A stretch of 64,000 nucleotides of DNA from Pseudomonadota bacterium (GTDB taxonomy: Bacteria > Pseudomonadota > Gammaproteobacteria > Burkholderiales > Methylophilaceae). Both the position numbers and the translations under genes were made by a program. This document shows, one piece after another, positions 1-7,807 of the stretch. The stretch covers positions 62,001 through 126,000 of the forward strand of contig JAKQTN010000033.1 in assembly GCA_029563075.1 (NCBI GenBank), read 5' to 3'. Numbering within the stretch: position 1 is the first letter of the stretch; the number at the start of each line of letters is the position of its first letter. The notes below the pieces were generated by a model that worked only from the letters and a program-made list of their open reading frames with translations, was not told the origin of the DNA and made no database searches.

Positions 1-334
1 TGCTGGCACTACGCTCATCTATCGCATGAATACGATGATGCAGCGCATCAATCAAGGCTTTGCGGCGTTTTGGGTTATCCAGCAAATCATCCTGCAAATA
101 CGGGTTGCGAGAAACCACCCATAAATCGCCCAGCACCTCGAACAGCATGCGCGCACTGCGGCCGGTTTTGCGCTCGCCGCGCAGTTCGTTCAGAATATCC
201 CAGATATCTTCGCCCAGGAACCGGATAACGATTTCGCGGTCTGAAAACGAGGTGTAGTTATAAGGAATTTCGCGTAAGCGGGTTGCTGGAATGGGTTCAG
301 CTTGAAGAAGGTCGGCAGGAATAGGCGCGTTCAT
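1..334 (-). CDS. DUF3683-type FAD/FMN-binding oxidoreductase, N-terminal part (runs off window edge)
   Basis: Reverse-strand reading from ATG at 334 gives [111 protein letters not shown]..., open to the window edge; matches the N-terminus I know for this family. Confidence 0.75.
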   Translation of the reverse strand, partial: MNAPIPADLLQAEPIPATRLREIPYNYTSFSDREIVIRFLGEDIWDILNELRGERKTGRSARMLFEVLGDLWVVSRNPYLQDDLLDNPKRRKALIDALHHRIHAIDERSAS

Positions 335-389
335 TAAGTGTGATCATACTCGTGGCAAATTAAAGGCGGATTATATCATGCTGTAAGCC

Positions 390-424
390 GCGTAATAACT
401 GCAAACTCGCAGTGGTTATTACGC
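390..424. repeat. Inverted repeat GCGTAATAAC-N15-GTTATTACGC between divergent genes
   Basis: Perfect 10-bp arms at 390-399 and 415-424. Confidence 0.7.
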
Positions 425-458
425 ACCGTTTTGCTGCAAAAAGCGTTAAAATCGGCGC

Positions 459-953
459 ATGCCCATGTTGAAAAAATTGATCGTTCCATTTGCCATTTTG
501 GCCTTGCTAGCGTTTTTGGTATTTAACCTAAGCAGGAACCCGCAAGCACCTGATGTCACCTTTACCACCATCCAAGGTAAACAAATCAGCATGGCCGATT
601 TAAAAGGGAAAGTGGTTCTGGTAAATTTCTGGTCGACCGATTGCAGCAGCTGTATTAAAGAGATGCCCAGTCTGGTTAACACTTATAACGCTTACCAAGC
701 CAGGGGGTTCGAGGTGATTGCAGTAGCCATGCCTGATGACCCGCCCGCACAGGTGTTGAATTACGCAACACAAAAAGCATTGCCCTTCCCCGTGATGCAC
801 GATGGCTTCAGTGAAATTACAAATAAGTTTGGCGGTGTAAATCTAACCCCCACCGCTTACATTTTTGACAAACAAGGCAAGCAATTACAATACAGCGTTG
901 GCGAGCTGGATTTTGCCAAATTAAATCAATTACTTGATAGAGAGCTTAGCTGA
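459..953 (+). CDS. TlpA/ResA-family thioredoxin-like protein
   Basis: N-terminal TM then thioredoxin fold, STDCSSCIKEMPSL (CSSC), GGVNLTPTAYIFD cis-Pro region. Confidence 0.9.
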   Translation: MPMLKKLIVPFAILALLAFLVFNLSRNPQAPDVTFTTIQGKQISMADLKGKVVLVNFWSTDCSSCIKEMPSLVNTYNAYQARGFEVIAVAMPDDPPAQVLNYATQKALPFPVMHDGFSEITNKFGGVNLTPTAYIFDKQGKQLQYSVGELDFAKLNQLLDRELS

Positions 954-1363
954 TGTTGTGGATTAAGGCGCTGCATCTTATTTTTGTGACCAGCTGGTTT
1001 GCGGGGCTGTTTTATCTACCCAGGCTTTTTGTCAACCATGCCATGGTCTGCGATGAAGCCACGCTTGAACGCTTAACCATGATGGAACACAAACTCTATC
1101 GATTCATGATGCCGTTAGCCGTTCTGGCCATCGTATTTGGGCTATGGTTATGGCTAGGTTACGGCATTACCGGGGCATGGATGCATGTCAAGCTGATATT
1201 GGTTGCCGGCTTGATTGCTTACCACCTGTATTGCGGCAAACTCATGCGCGATTTCAAAGCTGGCAACAATACCCGCAGCCATGTCTGGTATCGCTGGTTT
1301 AATGAAATTCCTGTGTTAATATTGTTTGCGGTAGTTATTCTGGTGATAGTTAAACCGCTCTAA
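953..1363 (+). CDS. HemJ/CopD-like membrane protein (putative protoporphyrinogen oxidase HemJ)
   Basis: MLWIKALHLIFVTSWFAGLFYLPRLFV...; four TM segments and conserved His; typical HemJ N-terminus. Confidence 0.85.
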   Translation: MLWIKALHLIFVTSWFAGLFYLPRLFVNHAMVCDEATLERLTMMEHKLYRFMMPLAVLAIVFGLWLWLGYGITGAWMHVKLILVAGLIAYHLYCGKLMRDFKAGNNTRSHVWYRWFNEIPVLILFAVVILVIVKPL

Positions 1364-1370
1364 AGGCTCC

Positions 1371-2126
1371 ATGGATATTCTAAATTCGGACTGGCTGATC
1401 AAGATGCTTGAGAAATCAAGCCAGACGCCGCATGAGCGCTTGCTGGGCCTGTTTGATGTTCTAGATGACTGGCTAGAAGCACCCAATATCCGGGAACAGG
1501 TGCGTAATGAATTTTCCGCAACGACGCAGGCACCCCATTTACGAGACTTTTTAACCGCTGAAGCCGCAAAAGCAGGCGCGGCCATGCCGGAAATGCTGGC
1601 AAATCAGCTCTACTTTATGGCCGTTGCCGCAACACAAGAAAAATTACAGGCCAATAACCATGCGTACATGCGCCATGCCAAAAACGCTGCGAATGCCCTG
1701 ATTTCCGCGCAAACAAAAAAAGCGTTTCGCATTACAAAACCATCAGCGTATGCAATCGCCGCCAGCTTTGCGGGCACCATGATTGTTGCCGGATTCTTGC
1801 TGATGCTGAACTCAAGCCTAGCCACGAAAACACAACAAATTGCCTTCTCGGAACCACTGGTACAAACCGTTTCGGCCAGCTCAGAATCAATCGCCAGCCC
1901 GGAACAAACTGCGGCCCTGATTGCACGCATTGAGCAGATGCGTCACGGCACCTGCTACTATTTCGAGGCTTTACAGCTGCCGGATAATCTCAAAGGCATT
2001 TACATCAACATTGTAGTGAATGGGCAGGTTTCCACCGATCCATACGAACAAAAAATTGCCATGGAACTGATTGAAAAAACCCGCTGTAACTATACCCCCA
2101 TGCTGATGGCCAACTCCACTAGCTAA
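1371..2126 (+). CDS. Single-pass membrane protein with TetR ligand-binding-domain-like N-terminal region
   Basis: 251-aa ORF; helical N-terminal ~120 aa, one TM segment (AYAIAASFAGTMIVAGFLLML), C-terminal domain with two Cys. Confidence 0.7.
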   Translation: MDILNSDWLIKMLEKSSQTPHERLLGLFDVLDDWLEAPNIREQVRNEFSATTQAPHLRDFLTAEAAKAGAAMPEMLANQLYFMAVAATQEKLQANNHAYMRHAKNAANALISAQTKKAFRITKPSAYAIAASFAGTMIVAGFLLMLNSSLATKTQQIAFSEPLVQTVSASSESIASPEQTAALIARIEQMRHGTCYYFEALQLPDNLKGIYINIVVNGQVSTDPYEQKIAMELIEKTRCNYTPMLMANSTS

Positions 2127-2137
2127 GTTAATAATGA

Positions 2138-2167
2138 TTGCAGCCGCTCTATACTGTCTAGTATAAT
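2138..2167 (+). promoter_or_regulatory. Candidate promoter TTGCAG-N18-TATAAT with overlapping palindrome TATACT-gtct-AGTATA (2150-2165)
   Basis: -10 ends 6 nt before the ATG of the TetR gene; palindrome overlaps promoter core. Confidence 0.55.
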
Positions 2168-2173
2168 CCACGT

Positions 2174-2737
2174 ATGTCTGTATTACGCGAAAAGATACTC
2201 AGCACCGCTACCAGCCTGTTTCAAACACAGGGCATTAATTCAACCGGCGTAGACAACATTGTTGCAGTTGCCGGCACCACTAAAATGACGCTGTACAAAT
2301 ATTTCCGCACCAAAGAAGCGTTGATACTGGAAGTGCTGCAAAAAAGCCAGCAAGATTTTCAACACTGGCTGGATGAAAAACTTAATTCCAGCAGCAAAAA
2401 ACCCAGCGATAAAATTCAGCTGTTATTTGATTACATTGAAGAATGGATCAGTTCTCCAGAGTTTATTGGTGTCGCTTTTATCAAAGCCTCAGCTGAGTTT
2501 CCTAATGAAGAAAACCCGATTCACCAGCTTTCATCGCAGCAATCGCGAGAATTCAGGCAATTTATAAGCAAACTCGCGACTGAGGCAAATATCAAAGATG
2601 CCGAAGGCCTGGCGTTGCAATTATCATTATTATTTGAAGGCGCCGTGCAGGCTGAGCAGATGCAGCGTGGTTCCGGTGCGATGAAATACGCCAAAAGTGC
2701 AGCTAAAATACTGATTGACGGCGCCATTAAAACCTAA
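2174..2737 (+). CDS. TetR/AcrR family transcriptional regulator
   Basis: N-terminal HTH: LREKILSTATSLFQTQGINSTGVDNIVAVAGTTKMTLYKYFRTKEALILEVL. Confidence 0.93.
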   Translation: MSVLREKILSTATSLFQTQGINSTGVDNIVAVAGTTKMTLYKYFRTKEALILEVLQKSQQDFQHWLDEKLNSSSKKPSDKIQLLFDYIEEWISSPEFIGVAFIKASAEFPNEENPIHQLSSQQSREFRQFISKLATEANIKDAEGLALQLSLLFEGAVQAEQMQRGSGAMKYAKSAAKILIDGAIKT

Positions 2738-2818
2738 GATTAGGCTTGCTTAAGTCTCCGCTTGCTTTAACTACCTCTGCTACAAGATAATATCGTTTTA
2801 ATCTAAATCGATATTCAC

Positions 2819-3772
2819 ATGCATATTCTCATTTGCGGCTCGCTCGCTTTTGACACCATTATGGTGTTTCAGGATCAATTTAAAAACCACATTCTGCCCG
2901 ATAAGATTCACGCCTTAAGCGTGGCGTTTTATGTGCCTGAAATGCGCCGTGAGTTTGGCGGCACCGCAGGCAATATTGCCTACAATTTACAATTGCTGGA
3001 TGGAAAGCCGCTGATTATGGCTACCGTGGGTCAGGACTTTGGCCCATACACCCAATGGCTGAATCAAAACAACTTAAACACAGCCCATATCAAGCAAATC
3101 AACGATAGCTTTACCGCACAGGCATTTATTACCACCGATATGGATGACAATCAGATTACCGCGTTTCATCCCGGCGCGATGATAGAATCGCACCAGAATA
3201 GCGTGAAAAATGCGAATGATGTAACGCTGGCAATTATTGCGCCTGATGGTCGCGATGGCATGTTTCAGCACGCGCGTGAATGCTTTGAAGCCGGGATTCC
3301 GTTCATGTTTGACCCTGGACAAGGCCTGCCGATGTTTAATGGTGAAGAATTGCTTCACTTTATTGAGATGGCAACCTATCTGGCTGTGAACGACTACGAG
3401 TCTCAAATCATTCAGGACAAAACAGGGCTTAACCTGGAACAGCTTGCTTCTAAGGTAGAAGCCTTAATTGTAACTTTAGGTGGCAATGGTTCGCACATTT
3501 ATGCGGATGGTCAACGTTTTGAGGTTCCATGCGTTGAGGCAGACAAGATTGTCGACCCGACGGGTTGCGGTGATGCATATCGTGCGGGTTTGCTGTATGG
3601 CATTGCCAATGGCTGGGACTGGCCAACCTGCGGCCGACTGGCTTCCACCATGGGGGCGATTAAAATCGCAAGCCGCGGCGGACAGAACCACAAACCGACA
3701 CGTGAAGAAATCGAAAACGTTTATACACGCGCACTTGTCCAACAAGTAGCGGTCGAAGAAAAACTGGCTTAA
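2819..3772 (+). CDS. PfkB-family carbohydrate/adenosine kinase
   Basis: GGTAGNIAYNLQLLDGKP and DPTGCGDAYRAGLLYGI signatures. Confidence 0.92.
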   Translation: MHILICGSLAFDTIMVFQDQFKNHILPDKIHALSVAFYVPEMRREFGGTAGNIAYNLQLLDGKPLIMATVGQDFGPYTQWLNQNNLNTAHIKQINDSFTAQAFITTDMDDNQITAFHPGAMIESHQNSVKNANDVTLAIIAPDGRDGMFQHARECFEAGIPFMFDPGQGLPMFNGEELLHFIEMATYLAVNDYESQIIQDKTGLNLEQLASKVEALIVTLGGNGSHIYADGQRFEVPCVEADKIVDPTGCGDAYRAGLLYGIANGWDWPTCGRLASTMGAIKIASRGGQNHKPTREEIENVYTRALVQQVAVEEKLA

Positions 3773-3797
3773 TATAGCATTTATTTAGGAGCAACTC

Positions 3798-4250
3798 ATG
3801 GGAATTTTGAAACTATTACTGATAGCATTTTTAGCTGTTTTTTTAGCCGCGTGCGCCAGTTCCAACTCCGGTAGCGTATACAAGCGCGATGATGCACGCA
3901 AAGTGCAAACCGTAAAAACAGGCGTCGTTGAAAGCGTGCGTACCGTTAAACTGGAAGGCACTAAATCACCTGTCGGCACAGTGGCAGGCGGCGCGGTAGG
4001 CGGTATTGCCGGCAGTTCCGTTGGGCATGGTCGAGGTAGTGCGATTGGTGCAGTTATTGGCGCAGTGGCAGGCGGTATTGCAGGTTCTGCAATTGAAGAA
4101 GGCGTGACACGCAAAGATGCTATTGAGATCACAGTAAAACTGGATGGCGGCGCCATGATTGCGATTGTACAAGAGGCGGATGAAGAGTTTCACCCGGGCG
4201 ATAAAGTGCGCATTGTGGAAGGTGGCGATACGTCTCGCGTAACCCATTAA
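3798..4250 (+). CDS. SlyB-like glycine-zipper outer-membrane lipoprotein
   Basis: Lipobox LAACAS; GAVGGIAGSSVGHGRGSAIGAVIGAVAGGIAGSAIEEG 2TM glycine zipper. Confidence 0.85.
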   Translation: MGILKLLLIAFLAVFLAACASSNSGSVYKRDDARKVQTVKTGVVESVRTVKLEGTKSPVGTVAGGAVGGIAGSSVGHGRGSAIGAVIGAVAGGIAGSAIEEGVTRKDAIEITVKLDGGAMIAIVQEADEEFHPGDKVRIVEGGDTSRVTH

Positions 4251-4261
4251 TCAATATCCTG

Positions 4262-4294
4262 TTGTCATTATTTAGTCATTTAATTTTCATCATT
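4262..4294 (+). promoter_or_regulatory. Putative PHO-box-like triple 11-bp direct repeat
   Basis: TTGTCATTATT / TAGTCATTTAA / TTTTCATCATT in exact 11-bp phase, resembling the PhoB consensus CTGTCATAAAT-type half sites. Confidence 0.5.
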
Positions 4295-4309
4295 CATTCA
4301 CGCTAACTG

Positions 4310-4346
4310 CATACCATCTCTCCAAATCACAAGGAGAGATGGTATG
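4310..4346 (+). promoter_or_regulatory. 14-bp perfect inverted repeat covering SD and start codon of the downstream gene
   Basis: CATACCATCTCTCC-AAATCACAA-GGAGAGATGGTATG; right arm contains GGAG and ATG (4344-4346). Confidence 0.85.
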
Positions 4347-5093
4347 TTTGAAAAACAGTTAGCACTAACACAAAATTCGCAGCAGAAGAAGCTTTATCTC
4401 AGCCTTGCACGCAGCTCGGCTGAAGTCGCCGAAGCGCAGCGCCTGCGCTATAAGGTGTTTGCCGAAGAAATGGGGGCAGCGCTTTCCGGCACCGGCGGCT
4501 TGGATATTGATGGATTTGACACATACTGTGATCATTTATTAGTACGTGAAAGTGCAACCAACCAAGTTGTCGGCACTTACCGCATTTTATGCCCGCATCA
4601 GGCCAATGAAGCTGGCGGATATTATTCTGCCGGGGAGTTTGATCTAAGCCGGCTGGCGCATTTGTTCAAGAGTACAGTGGAGGTTGGGCGCGCATGTGTG
4701 CATCAAAACTATCGCAACGGCGGTACCATTACAATGCTGTGGGCTGGCTTAGCCAGATACATGCAGATGCATCATTATGAATACATGATAGGATGCGCCA
4801 GTGTGCCGATGCACGACGGCGGGCATATGGCGGCAAGCCTGTACCACAAACTGAAAGATGAGTGCTTATCGCCTTCAGAGTATCGTGTATTTCCTCACAA
4901 CCCATTGCCAATGGCCTCGCTAAATAAAGAAATGCAGATAGTCTGCCCACCACTGATCAAAGGCTATTTGCGCCTTGGCGCCTATATTTGTGGCGAACCG
5001 GCATGGGATGCCTATTTCAACTCGGCCGATATGCTGGTAATGTTACCTTTATCTAGAATCAACAGCAGATATGCATCGCATTTCTTAAAATAA
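4344..5093 (+). CDS. OlsB-like GNAT acyltransferase (ornithine N-acyltransferase family)
   Basis: LRYKVFAEEMGA, DIDGFDTYCDHLLV, VEVGRACVHQNYRNGGTITMLWAGLARYM, IGCASVPM; followed by an OlsA-type acyltransferase. Confidence 0.85.
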   Translation: MFEKQLALTQNSQQKKLYLSLARSSAEVAEAQRLRYKVFAEEMGAALSGTGGLDIDGFDTYCDHLLVRESATNQVVGTYRILCPHQANEAGGYYSAGEFDLSRLAHLFKSTVEVGRACVHQNYRNGGTITMLWAGLARYMQMHHYEYMIGCASVPMHDGGHMAASLYHKLKDECLSPSEYRVFPHNPLPMASLNKEMQIVCPPLIKGYLRLGAYICGEPAWDAYFNSADMLVMLPLSRINSRYASHFLK

Positions 5094-5858
5094 TTGCAGA
5101 AAAGTAACCCCTTTACAAGACTTTATCGAATATCGCGTATCGTTATTCACACGATTAGCGGGTTATCAATCGCGGCTTTCGTGCTGCCTGTCATCAAGCA
5201 AAACACCAGGCTTATCCTGATTCGGTGGTGGTGCGGCGGATTGCTGCGCGCATTCAATATCAAGGTGATCACTTACGGAGAGCGGCCATCGCCAGATATT
5301 CAGGGTGTGATGTTTGTGGCAAACCATATTTCCTGGTCAGATATTCATGCCTTAAACAGCCTGATACCGCTGCGTTTTATTGCAAAATCTGACATCAAAA
5401 GCTGGCCGGTATTTGGTTATCTGGTTACAAAAGCCAATACTTTATTTATCGACAGAGACAAACGACATGAAGCGGGTCGCATTGTAGAGATTACTGCCGA
5501 AAGCCTGATGGCGGGCGACAACCTATGCTTCTTTCCAGAAGGCACTACGACTGACGGCTCTGGCGCAGAGGGCGCGCTGGCATTGCCTTTCAAGAGCAGT
5601 GTGCTACAGGCGGCCATCAGCGCGAATACACATGTTTGGCCCGTGGCAATACGCTATGTAAATGAGGAGGGTGGCATCAATACAGAAATAGCCTACGCCG
5701 GGGAAACCACTTTGGTTGAATCCATGCAAAAAGTACTTAAGCAAAAAAATCCAGTCATAGAATTACACTTCCTGGAACCAATAAATTCTGTCGGGCAAAA
5801 CAGGCGGGATTTGACTCAGCGCGCATACGACGCCATTGTCACTAGGCTAACTTCCTGA
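5094..5858 (+). CDS. 1-acyl-sn-glycerol-3-phosphate acyltransferase (PlsC/OlsA-like)
   Basis: NHISWSD (HX4D) and FFPEGTTTDG motifs; TTG start overlapping end of the previous gene region. Confidence 0.9.
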   Translation: MQKSNPFTRLYRISRIVIHTISGLSIAAFVLPVIKQNTRLILIRWWCGGLLRAFNIKVITYGERPSPDIQGVMFVANHISWSDIHALNSLIPLRFIAKSDIKSWPVFGYLVTKANTLFIDRDKRHEAGRIVEITAESLMAGDNLCFFPEGTTTDGSGAEGALALPFKSSVLQAAISANTHVWPVAIRYVNEEGGINTEIAYAGETTLVESMQKVLKQKNPVIELHFLEPINSVGQNRRDLTQRAYDAIVTRLTS

Positions 5859-6669
5859 CACGATCCCTTGCGTCGTGATCAATCTGTGTGATGGCACCGG
5901 TCTCCAGGCACATTGCTGTGAGCTGACCGCCCCATAGACAGCCTGTATCCAGCGCATGAATATTATTACGCTGGTGCAGGCCCAGTGCAGACCAATGCCC
6001 GCAAATAATATTATCCTGTGCTGACAGCCTGTCTGGCACATCGAACCAGGGCATATAGCCTTTCGGAACATCCTGCAATTCGCCTTTGAATTCAAATTCC
6101 ATTTCACCTTGCGCGGTGCAAATACGCATACGGGTCATGGCGTTAGTGATGACTCTATACCTTTCGATGCCAGCCAAATCAGCATGCCAGCGATTCGGCT
6201 TGTTGCCGTACATATTCGCCAGAAAATGGGGGTAATGATCAGCCTGCAACTGCACCTCTATCTCACGCGAGCAAGCCAGTGCGTCATCTACGGTCCACTG
6301 TGGCAGCAAGCCCGCATGCACCATGACATAGCCATTTTCGGCAATCAATAACGGCTGATAACGCAGCCAGGTCAGTAATTCATGCGCATCAGGCGCATCA
6401 ATAAGGGCCTGCAGTGTGTCGTATTTATGCGCTGGCTTTAACTGATGGGCAACCGCCAGTGCATGCAGATCGTGATTTCCCAGCACCATTTTGATGGATT
6501 GTTGATGCTGATAGCACCAACGCAAGACTTCGAGAGAGCCACTACCGCGATTGATTGAATCACCCACCAGCCACAACTTATCATGCCCGAGGTTAAATTT
6601 CAGGCGCGATAATAACGCAGTAAAAGCGTGATAACAGCCTTGAATATCCCCAATTGCGTATGTTGCCAT
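5842..6669 (-). CDS. apaH: Symmetrical bis(5'-nucleosyl)-tetraphosphatase
   Basis: MATYAIGDIQGCYHAFTALL, VGDSINRG, VLGNHDLHALAVA, VHAGLLPQW; natural start at 6669 rather than the ORF-track start 6732. Confidence 0.93.
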   Translation of the reverse strand: MATYAIGDIQGCYHAFTALLSRLKFNLGHDKLWLVGDSINRGSGSLEVLRWCYQHQQSIKMVLGNHDLHALAVAHQLKPAHKYDTLQALIDAPDAHELLTWLRYQPLLIAENGYVMVHAGLLPQWTVDDALACSREIEVQLQADHYPHFLANMYGNKPNRWHADLAGIERYRVITNAMTRMRICTAQGEMEFEFKGELQDVPKGYMPWFDVPDRLSAQDNIICGHWSALGLHQRNNIHALDTGCLWGGQLTAMCLETGAITQIDHDARDRVRKLA

Positions 6670-6670
6670 G

Positions 6671-6951
6671 TTAAGGAGCCTCTGATTAAGTCCCACATGA
6701 CCACGACAACGGCTTTGCGGGATGAGATGCAAGGAAAGTTTTGATGTGAATGATTATTCCCTTCGCGAGGAACTTGACACCGCAGATCGCCCGCAAAGCC
6801 TTGTCCCAAAAGGGTTGCATTGAAAATGAGTGCTTACGTTGTTGCACTCCTTGGTGTCGTAGAATAACTACGGCCTGCGTCGTGCGCCTGGTAATCATCT
6901 CATTTTCAATAGCAACATGGCTCATGGCGGACTTAATCAGAAGCTCCTTAA
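6671..6951. mobile_element. MITE-like non-coding element with 23-bp terminal inverted repeats including flanking TTAA
   Basis: Left TTAAGGAGCCTCTGATTAAGTCC (6671-6693); right GGACTTAATCAGAAGCTCCTTAA (6929-6951), one mismatch; internal inverted repeats 6705-6721/6790-6805 and 6817-6830/6899-6910. Confidence 0.75.
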
Positions 6952-6961
6952 TATTACCAAT

Positions 6962-6996
6962 AAAAAAAGCCGCTTAAGTTTATATTAAGCGGCTTT
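6962..6996 (-). terminator. Rho-independent terminator for the cytochrome c5 gene
   Basis: Stem AAAGCCGCTTAA/TTAAGCGGCTTT with T-tract on the minus strand. Confidence 0.85.
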
Positions 6997-7012
6997 GGTC
7001 GAATCAATTTTA

Positions 7013-7582
7013 CTAGCTTGCTGGTGCTGCTTCTGTAACGGCCGCTGGAGCGGCTTCAGCAGCCGGTACAGTTTCTGCGGGCTTAGCCGGCGCCGGCGGC
7101 GTAAAACTCGCCCCGGCAGCATTGGCCATATGTGCAACTGCATTGGCAATCTCGCCATCAGTTAACCCGGGGTTGCCACCGCGTGCGGGCATAGAACGGA
7201 TACCGTTAGTAGCGTTCTTAATCAGCGTTTCATAACCTTGTGCAATACGCGGTTCCCACTGGCCTTTATCACCATGCTTGGGCGCGTTCATCAGCCCTGC
7301 TGCATGGCACATAGCGCACACGGCAGTGTAAACCTCCTCCCCGCTTTTATCTGCATGCGGCCCTGCATCAGCCTTAGCAACTTCAACCGTTGCCAAAGGT
7401 TTAATATTTTCGTCTGATTTTGCTGCGACAGGCTTTGCTGCATCGGCTGGCGCGGTTTCTTTAGTGTTTGAAAAATACGCAAACAATGAAATTAATATTG
7501 TAAACGCTAAAATAGTGCCAGGAATCGCAATGATTAACTGCCAAAAACTAGAACCTGAATACCCTTCACCTTTATCACTCAT
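7013..7582 (-). CDS. Membrane-anchored cytochrome c5-type protein
   Basis: N-terminal TM, AVCAMCHAAGLMNAPKHGD heme motif, Ala/Pro-rich C-terminus. Confidence 0.9.
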   Translation of the reverse strand: MSDKGEGYSGSSFWQLIIAIPGTILAFTILISLFAYFSNTKETAPADAAKPVAAKSDENIKPLATVEVAKADAGPHADKSGEEVYTAVCAMCHAAGLMNAPKHGDKGQWEPRIAQGYETLIKNATNGIRSMPARGGNPGLTDGEIANAVAHMANAAGASFTPPAPAKPAETVPAAEAAPAAVTEAAPAS

Positions 7583-7725
7583 CGCTATTAGTTCCCTAAC
7601 AAATAAAAACTGAATTATACCTGCTAATTAATTAGCTCTACTAGTACGCGGGAGTCAAAACTGCCCAATAATCAAAAACAAATACTATTAAAACAATACC
7701 GCTTTGTTATAATGCGCCATCAATT

Positions 7726-7802
7726 GCGCCCGTAGCTCAGCTGGATAGAGTGTTGGTTTCCGAAGCCAAAGGTCGTGGGTTCGACTCCCGCCGGGCGCGC
7801 CA
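7726..7802 (+). tRNA. tRNA-Arg (anticodon CCG)
   Basis: GCGCCCG...CGGGCGC acceptor stem, anticodon loop TTCCGAA, T loop TTCGACT, encoded CCA. Confidence 0.95.
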
Positions 7803-7807
7803 GAAAA

